Shown here: one piece after another, positions 53,040 through 61,485 of the stretch
Layout: each line of letters opens with the position of its first letter
Position numbering within the stretch: the stretch's first letter is position 1
Assembly: GCF_000336875.1 (NCBI RefSeq)
Contig: NZ_AOJK01000036.1
Span: 129,587-193,586 of the forward strand
Direction: 5' to 3'
DNA length: 64,000 nucleotides
Source: Halorubrum californiense DSM 19288
GTDB taxonomy: Archaea; Halobacteriota; Halobacteria; Halobacteriales; Haloferacaceae
Program-made: the position numbers and the translations under genes
The notes under the pieces: generated by a model
What the model saw: the letters and a program-made list of their open reading frames with translations, nothing else
Database searches by the model: none
What the model was told of the DNA's origin: nothing

Positions 53040-54995
53040 ATGGACGACCCCGGGACCGACGGTCGGCTCGTCGAGGGGGACGAGGACGCCGTCCCGCCGT
53101 CGGCCGACTTCCGGACGCGAGCCGCCGCGGGCGACCCCGCGGTGTACGAGCGGTTCGACCGCGAGGGCCCGGAAGCGTGGCGGGCGGCCGCGGACCTCCT
53201 GACGTGGGACCGCGAGTACGAGACCGTCCTCGACGACTCTCAGCCACCCTTCTACGAGTGGTTCCCGGACGGCCGGCTCAACGCGTCGGTGAACTGCGTC
53301 GACCGCCACCTCGACGACCGCCGGAACCAGCTCGCGATCCGCTGGTTCGGGAAGCTGGGCGAGCGCCGGTCGTACACGTACCTCGACCTCCACCGCGAGG
53401 TGAACGCGGTCGCGGCCGGGCTCCGCGACCTCGGCGTCGAGGAGGACGACGTGGTCACGCTGTACCTGCCGATGATCCCGGAGCTACCGATCGCGATGCT
53501 GGCGTGCGCCCGGATCGGCGCGCCCCACAACGTCGTGTTCGCGGGGCTGTCGGCCGAAGCGCTCGCGACGCGGATCGACGCGGCTGACTCCGAGTTCCTG
53601 ATCACCTGCGACGGCTACTACCGGCGCGAGGACGCCTTCAACCAGAAGTCGAAGGCGGACAACGCGCGGATCCGCGCCGAGAGCGAGCCGTCGGCCGCGG
53701 TCGTCGTCGACCGCCTCGGCGACGAGCTGGCCGTCTCGCTCGGCGACGACGAACACGAGTACGACGCGCTCGTCGACGCGCACGACGGCGAGACGGTCGA
53801 GCCGGTCGCCCGCGACGCGACCGACCTGCTGTTCGTGATGTACACCTCGGGGACGACCGGGCGGCCGAAGGGGGTCGAACACGCCACGGGCGGCTACCTC
53901 TCGCACGTCGCGTGGACGACGCGGAAGGTCTTGGACGTGCGCCCCGACGACACCTACTGGTGCGCCGCCGACATCGGCTGGATCACCGGTCACTCCTACG
54001 GCGTGTACGGCCCGCTCGCGACCGGGACGACCACCGTGCTGTACGAGGGGTCGCCCGACTACCCCGACCGCGACCGCGTCTGGGACCTGATCGAGCGCAA
54101 CGCGGTGAGCGTCTTCTACACCTCGCCGACGGCGATCCGGTCGTTCATGAAGTGGGGCGCGGAGTACCCCGAGTCGCACGACCTCTCGTCGATCCGCCTG
54201 CTCGGGACGGTCGGCGAGTCGATCACCCCGAAGGCGTGGCGCTGGTACCGCGAGCACGTCGGCGGCGGCGACGCCCCCGTCGTCGACACGTGGTGGCAGA
54301 CGGAGACCGGGGCCATCGCGCTCGCCACGCTCCCCGGGATCACGCCGATGAAGCCGGGGAAGGTCGGCCCGCCGCTGCCGGGGATCGACGCCCGCGTGGT
54401 CGACGAGGACGGCGAGCCCGTCGCCCCGGGCGAGTCGGGGTACCTCACGCTCGCGTCGCCGTGGCCCGGGATGCTGCGCGGCCTCCGCGAGGGCGACGAG
54501 CGCTACCTCCGGGAGTACTGGCTGGAAGGGGAGGACGGCTGGCGCTACCGGACCGGTGACGGCGCGACGGTCGACGAGGACGGCTACGTCACGATCCTCG
54601 GGCGCGTCGACGACGTGATCAACGTCCGCGCCCAGCGGTTCAACACCGGGGAGCTGGAGGCGGCCATCGTCGACGCCGACGGCGTGACCGAGGCCGCGGT
54701 CGTCGGCGACGGCGACGGGCACATCGTGGCGTACGTGACGACCAAGAGCGGCGTCGAACCCGGCGAGGCGCTCCGCGACGCCATCGCGGACCGGCTGGCG
54801 AGCGCCGTCGGCGACGTGGCCCGCCCGGACCGGATCGTGTTCACTCCCGAACTCCCGAAGACGCGCTCCGGGAAGATCATGCGACGGCTGCTGGAGGACA
54901 TCGCCCGCGGCGAGGAGTTCGGCGACGTGAGCGCGCTGCGTAACCCAGAGGTCGTCGGCGAAATCGAGTCGACGGTCAAGGGAACGCGGAACTGA
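53040..54995 (+). CDS. Acetyl-CoA synthetase paralog (AMP-forming) with altered A8 hinge motif
   Basis: A 651-residue acyl-CoA synthetase closely related to the Acs encoded at 57141. It has the A3 motif YTSGTTGRPKGVEHATGGY, the acetate-pocket Trp in DTWWQTETG, and the catalytic/acetylatable Lys in LPKTRSGKIMRRLL. The A8 region, VSGHRLGTMEIE in the neighbour, is VRAQRFNTGELE here: the conserved Gly of the CoA tunnel is replaced and only the Arg is kept. It may use another acyl group or have altered thioesterification. A TTG three codons upstream is an alternative start. Confidence 0.85.
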   Translation: MDDPGTDGRLVEGDEDAVPPSADFRTRAAAGDPAVYERFDREGPEAWRAAADLLTWDREYETVLDDSQPPFYEWFPDGRLNASVNCVDRHLDDRRNQLAIRWFGKLGERRSYTYLDLHREVNAVAAGLRDLGVEEDDVVTLYLPMIPELPIAMLACARIGAPHNVVFAGLSAEALATRIDAADSEFLITCDGYYRREDAFNQKSKADNARIRAESEPSAAVVVDRLGDELAVSLGDDEHEYDALVDAHDGETVEPVARDATDLLFVMYTSGTTGRPKGVEHATGGYLSHVAWTTRKVLDVRPDDTYWCAADIGWITGHSYGVYGPLATGTTTVLYEGSPDYPDRDRVWDLIERNAVSVFYTSPTAIRSFMKWGAEYPESHDLSSIRLLGTVGESITPKAWRWYREHVGGGDAPVVDTWWQTETGAIALATLPGITPMKPGKVGPPLPGIDARVVDEDGEPVAPGESGYLTLASPWPGMLRGLREGDERYLREYWLEGEDGWRYRTGDGATVDEDGYVTILGRVDDVINVRAQRFNTGELEAAIVDADGVTEAAVVGDGDGHIVAYVTTKSGVEPGEALRDAIADRLASAVGDVARPDRIVFTPELPKTRSGKIMRRLLEDIARGEEFGDVSALRNPEVVGEIESTVKGTRN

Positions 54996-55166
54996 CCGCG
55001 GCGTCCGTCGCGGCCCGCGCCCGGGCCGCGGCGCTCGCGGATCGGTATTATTTCGCAGCCGAGCTGAGAACCGAAACCGATTGCTCGGTGACTGGAACCG
55101 TGTAGCGGGTCGTCTGGACGGAGCGGCCACTCCGGCCGTTACGGTCGCGGTTACCGGAACAGTTTT

Positions 55167-55194
55167 GTTTCGGCTGCTTGTTGAGTTCCGAAAC
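55167..55194. promoter_or_regulatory. GTTTCGG/CCGAAAC dyad just upstream of the regulator gene
   Basis: GTTTCGG (55167-55173) and CCGAAAC (55188-55194) form a perfect 7-bp inverted repeat with a 14-bp spacer, ending 2 nt before the ATG at 55197. A third copy, CCGAAAC, occurs at 55071-55077. The position would allow autoregulation by the encoded regulator. The arms are short, so this remains a candidate. Confidence 0.4.
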
Positions 55195-55196
55195 GA

Positions 55197-56981
55197 ATGG
55201 TCGACGGCCTCGACGCGGACGCCTACGACGCGCTCGTCACCGCCGCGGAGACGTATCGCGCGGCGCTCGTCGTCAGGCTGGCGGGCGAGGCCGGTCTCCG
55301 CACCGAGGAGATAACCCGCGTCGCTCCGCGGCACCTACGCGAGGCGGAGTCCGTCGCGGGCGCGCGCCTCCTCGCGGTTCCCGCGGATGAAGACGAGAGC
55401 GGAGGGGGTAGCTCCCCCCGGTCTGGCGGCGAATCCGTCGACCGCGAGACAGTCGTTCCGGCGTCGCTGGCGGCCGACCTCGACCGGTACGCGACGAGCG
55501 AGGGGCTCGACGACGACGAGCCGTACGTCGACATCTCGCCCCGGCGCGTCCAGATGATCGTGCGCGAGACCGCGGCGCGGGCGGCCGGTCTCACCGACGG
55601 CGTGCTCGACGAGCGGGTCACCCCCAGCTCCCTCCGGAAGACGTTCGCGCGGCGGCAGCTCGTCGACCGCGACGTCGACCCGCGAGCGGTCCGCGACGCC
55701 GGCGGCTGGGAGTCGCTGGGCACGCTCGACCCGTACCTCGACCCGCTCGACGGCGAGGCGCTCGCGGCCGCTATCGCCGGCGACGAGCGGGCCGGCGACG
55801 CGTCCGCGGAGCGGGCCGGGACGGCCGTCTTACCGGGGTTCGAGGCGCTCGCGGACCCCGGGTCCGCGGCCCCTGCGGCGGCCGTCTCCGCCGGACTGGT
55901 CGAGGCAGACCGCTGGGCCGAGGCGTGGGTCGTCCGCCGGGCGGTCGGCGGCGAGCGGGCCGACGTGGCCACGGCGGCGGGCGTCGACCCGGAGACGCTC
56001 GCGGACCGCGGCGTGACCGCCGGTGGGCCGTGGCTGGACGCCATCGCGGACGGCGCGCCCGCGGCGACCGACGGTCGTCAGGGGACCGGGGGCCGACCCG
56101 GCCTCGCGGTCCCCGCGGCCTACGAGGGCGTGGTCCACGGTGCGCTCTGCGTCGTCGCGGCCGACGACGACCCGGTCGGCGACCCCGAACGCCGAGCGCT
56201 CGCCGCTCTCGGGGGGTGTCTCGGCCGCGCGATCACCGCGGACCGGTGGCGGGAGCTGCTCCACTCCGACGCGGTCACCGAGGTCGAGTTCCACACGACC
56301 GACGACCGCGCATTCCTCGCCCGCGCGAGCGACCGGCTGGACTGTCGGATCGAACTGGCGTCGACCGTCGACGTCGACGACGACATCTCCCGGGCGTACC
56401 TCTCCGTCGACGGGGTCCGCCCGCAAGACTTTGCGGCGGTCGTCGAGTCGTCGACGGGCGTCTCCGACTTCCGAGTGATAGAGACCGGCGAGGACGGCTG
56501 TTCGGCGTCGGTCCGCCTCGCGGACGGGTCGCTCGTCAGGGCGCTCATCGACCACGGCGCGACCGTGCGCGACGCGTCGGCAGCCGATGGCCGGGTCCGC
56601 GTCGTCGCGGACTTCCCCGAGGGGACGAACGTCCGCCCCGTCGCGGACGGACTCCGCGACCGGTTCGCGGACGTCAGGCTCGCGAGCAAGGAGTCGGTCG
56701 CGCGCTCGCCGCGCACGGAGTCGTCGCTGCGGGACGGGGTCGCCGACCGGTTCACCGACCGCCAGTGGGCCGCGCTGTCGGCGGCGTACCACGGCGGCTA
56801 CTTCGACTGGCCGCGCGGGAGCACGGCCGAAGAGGTGGCCGACGCGATGGGCGTCTCGTCGCCGACGTTCCACAACCACCTCCGGAAGGCCCAGCGCGCG
56901 CTTCTCGACGGCGTCTTCGAGGACGACGCGGACAGACCGATTCGGGAGGGCGACGAGCGGGCGACCCCGCCCGGCGGGTGA
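55197..56981 (+). CDS. Regulator with degenerate tyrosine-recombinase domain, GAF-like region and Bat-type HTH
   Basis: A 594-residue protein. Residues about 1-185 resemble a tyrosine-recombinase catalytic domain (LRTEEITRVAPRHL; VTPSSLRKTFARRQL; GGWESLGTLDPYL), but the HxxR box reads SSLR and so lacks the His; it probably binds DNA or serves as a scaffold. Residues about 215-360 are GAF-like. About 375-510 match the bacterioopsin-activator-type domain (VTEVEFHTTDD ... LDCRIELASTVDVDDD). The C-terminus is an HTH-10 (FTDRQWAALSAAYHGGYFDWPR, MGVSSPTFHNHLRKAQRALL). Between two acyl-CoA synthetase genes it likely controls acetate genes (inference). Confidence 0.82.
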   Translation: MVDGLDADAYDALVTAAETYRAALVVRLAGEAGLRTEEITRVAPRHLREAESVAGARLLAVPADEDESGGGSSPRSGGESVDRETVVPASLAADLDRYATSEGLDDDEPYVDISPRRVQMIVRETAARAAGLTDGVLDERVTPSSLRKTFARRQLVDRDVDPRAVRDAGGWESLGTLDPYLDPLDGEALAAAIAGDERAGDASAERAGTAVLPGFEALADPGSAAPAAAVSAGLVEADRWAEAWVVRRAVGGERADVATAAGVDPETLADRGVTAGGPWLDAIADGAPAATDGRQGTGGRPGLAVPAAYEGVVHGALCVVAADDDPVGDPERRALAALGGCLGRAITADRWRELLHSDAVTEVEFHTTDDRAFLARASDRLDCRIELASTVDVDDDISRAYLSVDGVRPQDFAAVVESSTGVSDFRVIETGEDGCSASVRLADGSLVRALIDHGATVRDASAADGRVRVVADFPEGTNVRPVADGLRDRFADVRLASKESVARSPRTESSLRDGVADRFTDRQWAALSAAYHGGYFDWPRGSTAEEVADAMGVSSPTFHNHLRKAQRALLDGVFEDDADRPIREGDERATPPGG

Positions 56982-57046
56982 CATCCACTCGGGCGTGACC
57001 TCGTCCGGTGGCTGACCGACCGCCCGCTTGCGACCCCGCCCGGCGG
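56961..57046. repeat. 17-bp direct repeat at the regulator 3' end
   Basis: GCGACCCCGCCCGGCGG occurs at 56961-56977 (inside the last codons of the regulator) and again at 57030-57046. CCGCCCGGCGGG can also form a short hairpin, so this may contribute to termination or be a small duplication. The function is not evident. Confidence 0.55.
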
Positions 57047-57103
57047 TGCGACCTCCCTCCCGCTCGGCCGATATATATCACGATTTTTCGTATTTAGCGT
57101 CAG

Positions 57104-57123
57104 CGTTTATATGCCGATATCGG
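57104..57123 (+). promoter_or_regulatory. acs promoter with palindrome between TATA box and start codon
   Basis: TTTATA at 57106-57111 is 30-35 nt before the ATG at 57141. Directly after it lies the perfect 10-bp palindrome CCGATATCGG (57114-57123), where a bound protein would block initiation. A related GCCGATATATATC occurs at 57067-57079. This makes the site a candidate operator for acetate-responsive control. Confidence 0.45.
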
Positions 57124-57140
57124 TTGGATACGACCGTACC

Positions 57141-59135
57141 ATGACAGAGGGAGACGGCCAACTGGAAGCGAGACTCGCGGAACAGGAGGTATTCGAGCCG
57201 TCGGAGGAGTTCGTCGAGCAGGCGAACGTCTCCGACCCGGAGATATACGAGGAGTTCGAAGAGAACTGGCCCGAGTGCTGGGAGACGGCCGCCGACCTGC
57301 TGGAGTGGGAAACCGACTACGACCAAGTGCTCGACGACGGGAACCCGCCCTTCTACGAGTGGTTCACGGGCGGCGAGCTGAACGCGTCGGCGAACTGCCT
57401 CGACCGACACCTCGACGAGCGCGGCGACGAGGCCGCCATCGAGTGGGTCGGCGAGCCGGTCGACGAGGACGATCGCACGTACACGTACGAGGAACTCCAC
57501 CGCGAGGTGAACGAGTTCGCGGCCGCCCTTCGGGAGCAGGGCGTCGAGGAGGACGACGTGGTCACGATGTACATGCCGATGATCCCGGAGCTGCCGATCG
57601 CGATGCTGGCCTGTGCGCGCATCGGCGCGCCCCACAGCGTCGTGTTCGCCGGGTTCTCGGCCGACGCGCTCGCGACGCGGATGAACTCCGCGGACTCCGA
57701 GTACCTCGTCACCTGCGACGGCTACTACCGCCGCGGCGACCCGCTCGACCACCTCGACAAGGCGAACGAAGGGCTCGCGGGCGTCGACCACGACACGACC
57801 ACGGTGGTCGTCGACCGGCTCGGGCCGAACGGCGACGACTTCGGCCACGACCTCGGCGACGACCAGATCGACTACGACGACCTCGTCGCGGAACACGAGG
57901 GCGCCGAGGTCGAGCCGGTCACCCGCGACGCCGAGGACATGCTGTTCCTGATGTACACCTCGGGGACGACCGGACAGCCGAAGGGCGTGAAACACACGAC
58001 CGGCGGCTACATGTCGTGGGTGTCGTGGACCTCGCAGTCGGTCCTCGACATCAAGCCGGATGACACGTACTTCTGTTCGGCCGACATCGGCTGGATCACG
58101 GGGCACTCGTACATCGTCTACGGGCCGCTCTCGCTCGGAACGACGACGATGATGTACGAGGGGACGCCGGATCACCCGGAGCGCGACCGGCTCTGGGAGA
58201 TCGTCGAGGAACACGAGGCGACCCAGCTGTACACCGCCCCGACGGCGATTCGGGCGTTCATGAAGTGGGGCAAGGAGTTCCCCGACCGTCACGACCTCTC
58301 CTCGCTGCGGCTGCTCGGCACGGTCGGCGAGCCGATCAACCCCCGCGCGTGGAAGTGGTACTACAAGCACATCGGCGACGAGGAGTGCCCCGTCGTCGAC
58401 ACGTGGTGGCAGACCGAGACCGGCGGGATGATGGTGACGACGCTGCCCGGCGTCAAGGACATGAAGCCCGGCGCCGCGGGACCGCCGCTGCCGGGGCTCG
58501 ACGTTCAGATCCTCGACACGCTCGGCGACGAGGTAGAGCCCGGAAAGGCCGGCTACCTCACGGTACAGAAGCCGTGGCCCGGCATGCTCCGGACGCTGTA
58601 CAACAACGACGAGCGCTACATCCAGGAGTACTGGGCGGAGTACTCCGACACCGACAGCGACGACCCCGACGACTGGGTGTACTTCCCGGAGGACGGCGCG
58701 AAGATCGACGACGACGGCTACATCACCGTCCTCGGTCGCGTGGACGACGTGCTCAACGTCTCCGGCCACCGGCTGGGGACGATGGAGATCGAGTCGGCGA
58801 TCGTCGGCGTCGAGGGCGTCGCCGAGGCCGCGGTGGTCGGCGGGAACCACGACATCAAGGGCGAGGCGGTGTACGCCTACGTGACGACCGAAGACGGTTA
58901 CGAGGGTACCGACGACCTCCGCGACGCGATCGTCGCGGGCGTCGAGGACGCCATCGGCCCGATCGCCCGGCCGGAGCAGGTCGTGTTCACCCCTGACCTG
59001 CCGAAGACGCGGTCGGGGAAGATCATGCGTCGCCTGCTTGAGAACATCGCCGACGGCGAGGAACTCGGGAACACGAGCACGCTGCGGAACCCCGAGATCG
59101 TCGAGGAGATCCAGCGGAAGGCCGACGCCGAGTAG
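57141..59135 (+). CDS. acs: Acetyl-CoA synthetase (acetate--CoA ligase, AMP-forming)
   Basis: A 664-residue canonical Acs that activates acetate with ATP and CoA. The N-terminal DPEIYEEFEENWPECW and FYEWFTGGELNASANCLDRHL are typical. Motifs: A3 YTSGTTGQPKGVKHTTGGY, acetate pocket Trp in VVDTWWQTETGG, A8 NVSGHRLGTMEIESAIV, and the C-terminal catalytic Lys in LPKTRSGKIMRRLLENI. ATG 57141 fits the TATA box at 57106; an in-frame ATG at 57111 would sit inside the promoter. Downstream, a T-run near 59150-59156 may act as terminator before the symporter genes. Confidence 0.94.
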   Translation: MTEGDGQLEARLAEQEVFEPSEEFVEQANVSDPEIYEEFEENWPECWETAADLLEWETDYDQVLDDGNPPFYEWFTGGELNASANCLDRHLDERGDEAAIEWVGEPVDEDDRTYTYEELHREVNEFAAALREQGVEEDDVVTMYMPMIPELPIAMLACARIGAPHSVVFAGFSADALATRMNSADSEYLVTCDGYYRRGDPLDHLDKANEGLAGVDHDTTTVVVDRLGPNGDDFGHDLGDDQIDYDDLVAEHEGAEVEPVTRDAEDMLFLMYTSGTTGQPKGVKHTTGGYMSWVSWTSQSVLDIKPDDTYFCSADIGWITGHSYIVYGPLSLGTTTMMYEGTPDHPERDRLWEIVEEHEATQLYTAPTAIRAFMKWGKEFPDRHDLSSLRLLGTVGEPINPRAWKWYYKHIGDEECPVVDTWWQTETGGMMVTTLPGVKDMKPGAAGPPLPGLDVQILDTLGDEVEPGKAGYLTVQKPWPGMLRTLYNNDERYIQEYWAEYSDTDSDDPDDWVYFPEDGAKIDDDGYITVLGRVDDVLNVSGHRLGTMEIESAIVGVEGVAEAAVVGGNHDIKGEAVYAYVTTEDGYEGTDDLRDAIVAGVEDAIGPIARPEQVVFTPDLPKTRSGKIMRRLLENIADGEELGNTSTLRNPEIVEEIQRKADAE

Positions 59136-59242
59136 CGCTCGGCGAACCGTTTTTCCCTGTTCCACCCACGACCACGCCGGACCACACGACGACAATCATC
59201 ACGAAAGAATCACACAAACGAACTCACAACACACGCCAAAAC

Positions 59243-59722
59243 ATGACAGATAATACCTCACGCGAACGAGACGACGGCGTCACTGATGGTGGCCGCGCAG
59301 TTGACGACGCGGCCGCCGAGGGTGACCGCGCAACTGACGACGCGGCCACCGACGGCGGCGTCGCCTCCGCCGGGGCCGCACAGACGCACCACAACACCGA
59401 CTACCTCGGAGCGGAAGTGAACATCCTGAACCCGAGCACGCCGTACATGCGCGATCACCTGCGCATCGTGTGGTCGGGCTTCGCTATCTGGGTCCTCGCG
59501 GTGTGGGGGCCGGTGACGCTGACGCGGCTCGCCCCGGAGGGGATGACGAGCCAGATGCCGATCCTCCAGTTCCCGCTCCACTACTTCCTCGTCGCGTTCG
59601 GGGCACCGACCAGCGCGCTCATCTTGGCGTTCTGGTACTCGCGCAAGCGGGACGCGCTCGACGAGAAGTACGGCATCGAACACGGTGACGTCGCGGCGAC
59701 CGACGGAGGGACCGACGAATGA
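59243..59722 (+). CDS. DUF4212-type small subunit of a sodium:solute symporter
   Basis: A 159-residue membrane protein. Residues about 50-145 contain the DUF4212 core with two transmembrane helices (IVWSGFAIWVLAVWGPVTL; FPLHYFLVAFGAPTSALILAFWY), ending in SRKRDALDEKYGI. This small subunit normally accompanies the large symporter encoded next. The N-terminal about 45 residues are an acidic extension with two 11-residue repeats (GGRAVDDAAAE, GDRATDDAATD); the same sequence ends the large subunit. The gene overlaps the large-subunit ATG by 4 nt. The leader (59158-59242) is CA-rich and has no Shine-Dalgarno. Confidence 0.88.
   Translation: MTDNTSRERDDGVTDGGRAVDDAAAEGDRATDDAATDGGVASAGAAQTHHNTDYLGAEVNILNPSTPYMRDHLRIVWSGFAIWVLAVWGPVTLTRLAPEGMTSQMPILQFPLHYFLVAFGAPTSALILAFWYSRKRDALDEKYGIEHGDVAATDGGTDE
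59285..59349 (+). repeat. 65-bp direct repeat, copy A (N-terminus of the small symporter subunit)
   Basis: This stretch matches 61402-61466 at 62 of 65 positions, in the same orientation and the same reading frame. It is itself a 33-bp tandem duplication encoding 11-residue units. It sits in the part of the protein before the first membrane helix. Confidence 0.85.
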
Positions 59723-61482
59723 CGGCGAGCTCGCTCCTCCTACAGAGCGACCTCCTGCCGGAGGCGCTCAACATCTCGTTCAAGATCGGGCCGGCGCTGC
59801 TCGTGATCGGGATGCTCGGGCTGTTCCTCACCATCGGGTTCGTCTTCCGCGTGGCCGACACCGACGACATGTGGGTCGCCGGCCGTTCCATCGGGAACGT
59901 CGAGAACGGGATGGCGATCGGTGCGAACTGGATGTCGGCGGCATCGTACCTCGGCATGGCCGCGTCGATCGCGCTGGCCGGCTTCTACGGCCTCGTGTTC
60001 GTCGTCGGCTGGACGACGGGCTACTTCATCCTGCTCATCTTCCTCGCCGCGCAGCTGCGCCGGTTCGGGAAGTACACGGCGCCGGACTTCGTCGGCGACC
60101 GATTCAACTCCGACACCGCGCGCGCAATCGCGGCGGTGACGACGTTCCTCATCGGCTTCGTCTACGCCATCGGGCAGGCGAAGGGGATGGCGCTGGTCGG
60201 CCTGTACATCTTCGGTAACTACGGCGGTCTCATCCCCGGTCTGGACGGGTATCAGGTGATGGTCGTCGCCATGATGGTCGTCACCGTCGGCTACCTGACG
60301 CTGTCCGGGATGCTGGGCGCCACGAAGAACCAGGCGGTCCAGTACGTCATCCTCATCCTCGCGTTCGTCGTCGGGCTGTTCGTCGTCGGCTGGACGAACG
60401 GCTACTCGACGGTGCTGCCGCAGTTGGAGTACGGCGCGCTGATCAGTCAGCTCGGTAGCGAGTTCTCCCAGCCGTTCGCCTCGTCGGGCTACTACCTCTG
60501 GGTCGCGACGACGTTCTCGCTGATCGTCGGCACCTGCGGGCTCCCGCACGTACTCGTCCGGTTCTACACGGTCGAGAGCGAGCGGACGGCCCGCTGGTCG
60601 ACTGTCTGGGGACTGTTCTTCATCTGCATCCTCTACTGGAGCGCGCCCGCGTTCGCGGCGTTCGGGACCGACCTCTACTCGCAGAACGTCGGCGCGACGT
60701 ACGGCGACCCCGGCATGACGGGCGCGGCCAGCGAGGTCATCGTCGTGCTTGCGGCGCAGCTGTCCGGGCTCCCGTCTTGGTTCGTCGGCATCGTCGCGGC
60801 GGGCGGTATCGCCGCGGCCATCGCGACGGTCGCGGGGCTGTTCATCGCCGGCTCCTCGGCGATCAGCCACGACATCTACACGAACATCATCAACGAGGAC
60901 GCGACGCAGCGCCAGCAGATCCTCGTCGGCCGCCTCTCGATCGTCGCGCTCGGCGCGCTGACCACGCTGGCTGCGCTCAACCCCGCGTCGTCGATCGCGG
61001 CGCTCGTCGGGTACGCGTTCTCGCTCGCCGGCTCCGTCCTGTTCCCGATGTTCTTCCTCGGCATGTGGTGGGAGAACGCCAACCGCCAGGGCGCGCTCGC
61101 CGGCATGACCACCGGGCTCACGCTCTGGTCGATCCCGATGATCAACCAGATCGTCCCGACGTACATCGGCTCGCTCGAAGCGCCGCTGTCGACCGGACTC
61201 GCGCAGGCGATGCCCGCCATCGGCTCGGCGCTCATCACGCTCCCCGTCGTGTTCGTCGTCACCATCGTCGTCTCGATGGCGACCGACGAGCCGTCGCTGG
61301 AGACGAAGCGGATCGTCCGGCAGTGTCACAGCCCTGAGCCGATGGGCCAGCAGGAGACCGCCGAGGACGTCGTCGCCGACGGTGGCGAAGACGTGGCGAC
61401 CGATGGTGGCCGCGCAACTGACGACGCGGCCGCCGAGGGCGACCGCGCAACTGACGACGCGGCCACGGAGACGGAGGAGTAA
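59719..61482 (+). CDS. Sodium:solute symporter, acetate/VC_2705-type large subunit
   Basis: A 587-residue transporter with about thirteen transmembrane helices. SSF-family segments are MWVAGRSIGNVENGMAIGAN (about 53-72), AAQLRRFGKYTAPDFVGDRF and GTCGLPHVLVRFYTV. It resembles ActP-like monocarboxylate symporters that need a DUF4212 partner, encoded just upstream with a 4-nt overlap. Context with two acyl-CoA synthetases suggests acetate or a short monocarboxylate as substrate. The cytoplasmic C-terminal tail (about 545-587) is acidic and contains GGRATDDAAAE and GDRATDDAATE, repeating the N-terminal extension of the small subunit. Confidence 0.9.
   Translation: MTASSLLLQSDLLPEALNISFKIGPALLVIGMLGLFLTIGFVFRVADTDDMWVAGRSIGNVENGMAIGANWMSAASYLGMAASIALAGFYGLVFVVGWTTGYFILLIFLAAQLRRFGKYTAPDFVGDRFNSDTARAIAAVTTFLIGFVYAIGQAKGMALVGLYIFGNYGGLIPGLDGYQVMVVAMMVVTVGYLTLSGMLGATKNQAVQYVILILAFVVGLFVVGWTNGYSTVLPQLEYGALISQLGSEFSQPFASSGYYLWVATTFSLIVGTCGLPHVLVRFYTVESERTARWSTVWGLFFICILYWSAPAFAAFGTDLYSQNVGATYGDPGMTGAASEVIVVLAAQLSGLPSWFVGIVAAGGIAAAIATVAGLFIAGSSAISHDIYTNIINEDATQRQQILVGRLSIVALGALTTLAALNPASSIAALVGYAFSLAGSVLFPMFFLGMWWENANRQGALAGMTTGLTLWSIPMINQIVPTYIGSLEAPLSTGLAQAMPAIGSALITLPVVFVVTIVVSMATDEPSLETKRIVRQCHSPEPMGQQETAEDVVADGGEDVATDGGRATDDAAAEGDRATDDAATETEE
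61402..61466 (+). repeat. 65-bp direct repeat, copy B (C-terminus of the large symporter subunit)
   Basis: A near-identical copy of 59285-59349 (three mismatches), also in frame. Because the two copies flank most of both symporter genes, recombination between them would delete about 2.1 kb and fuse the ends. Confidence 0.85.
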
Positions 61483-61485
61483 TCC

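Noticed and set aside
57078-59195. 705-codon frame antisense to acs
   Set aside because: Typical high-GC antisense shadow; the sense strand encodes a full canonical Acs.
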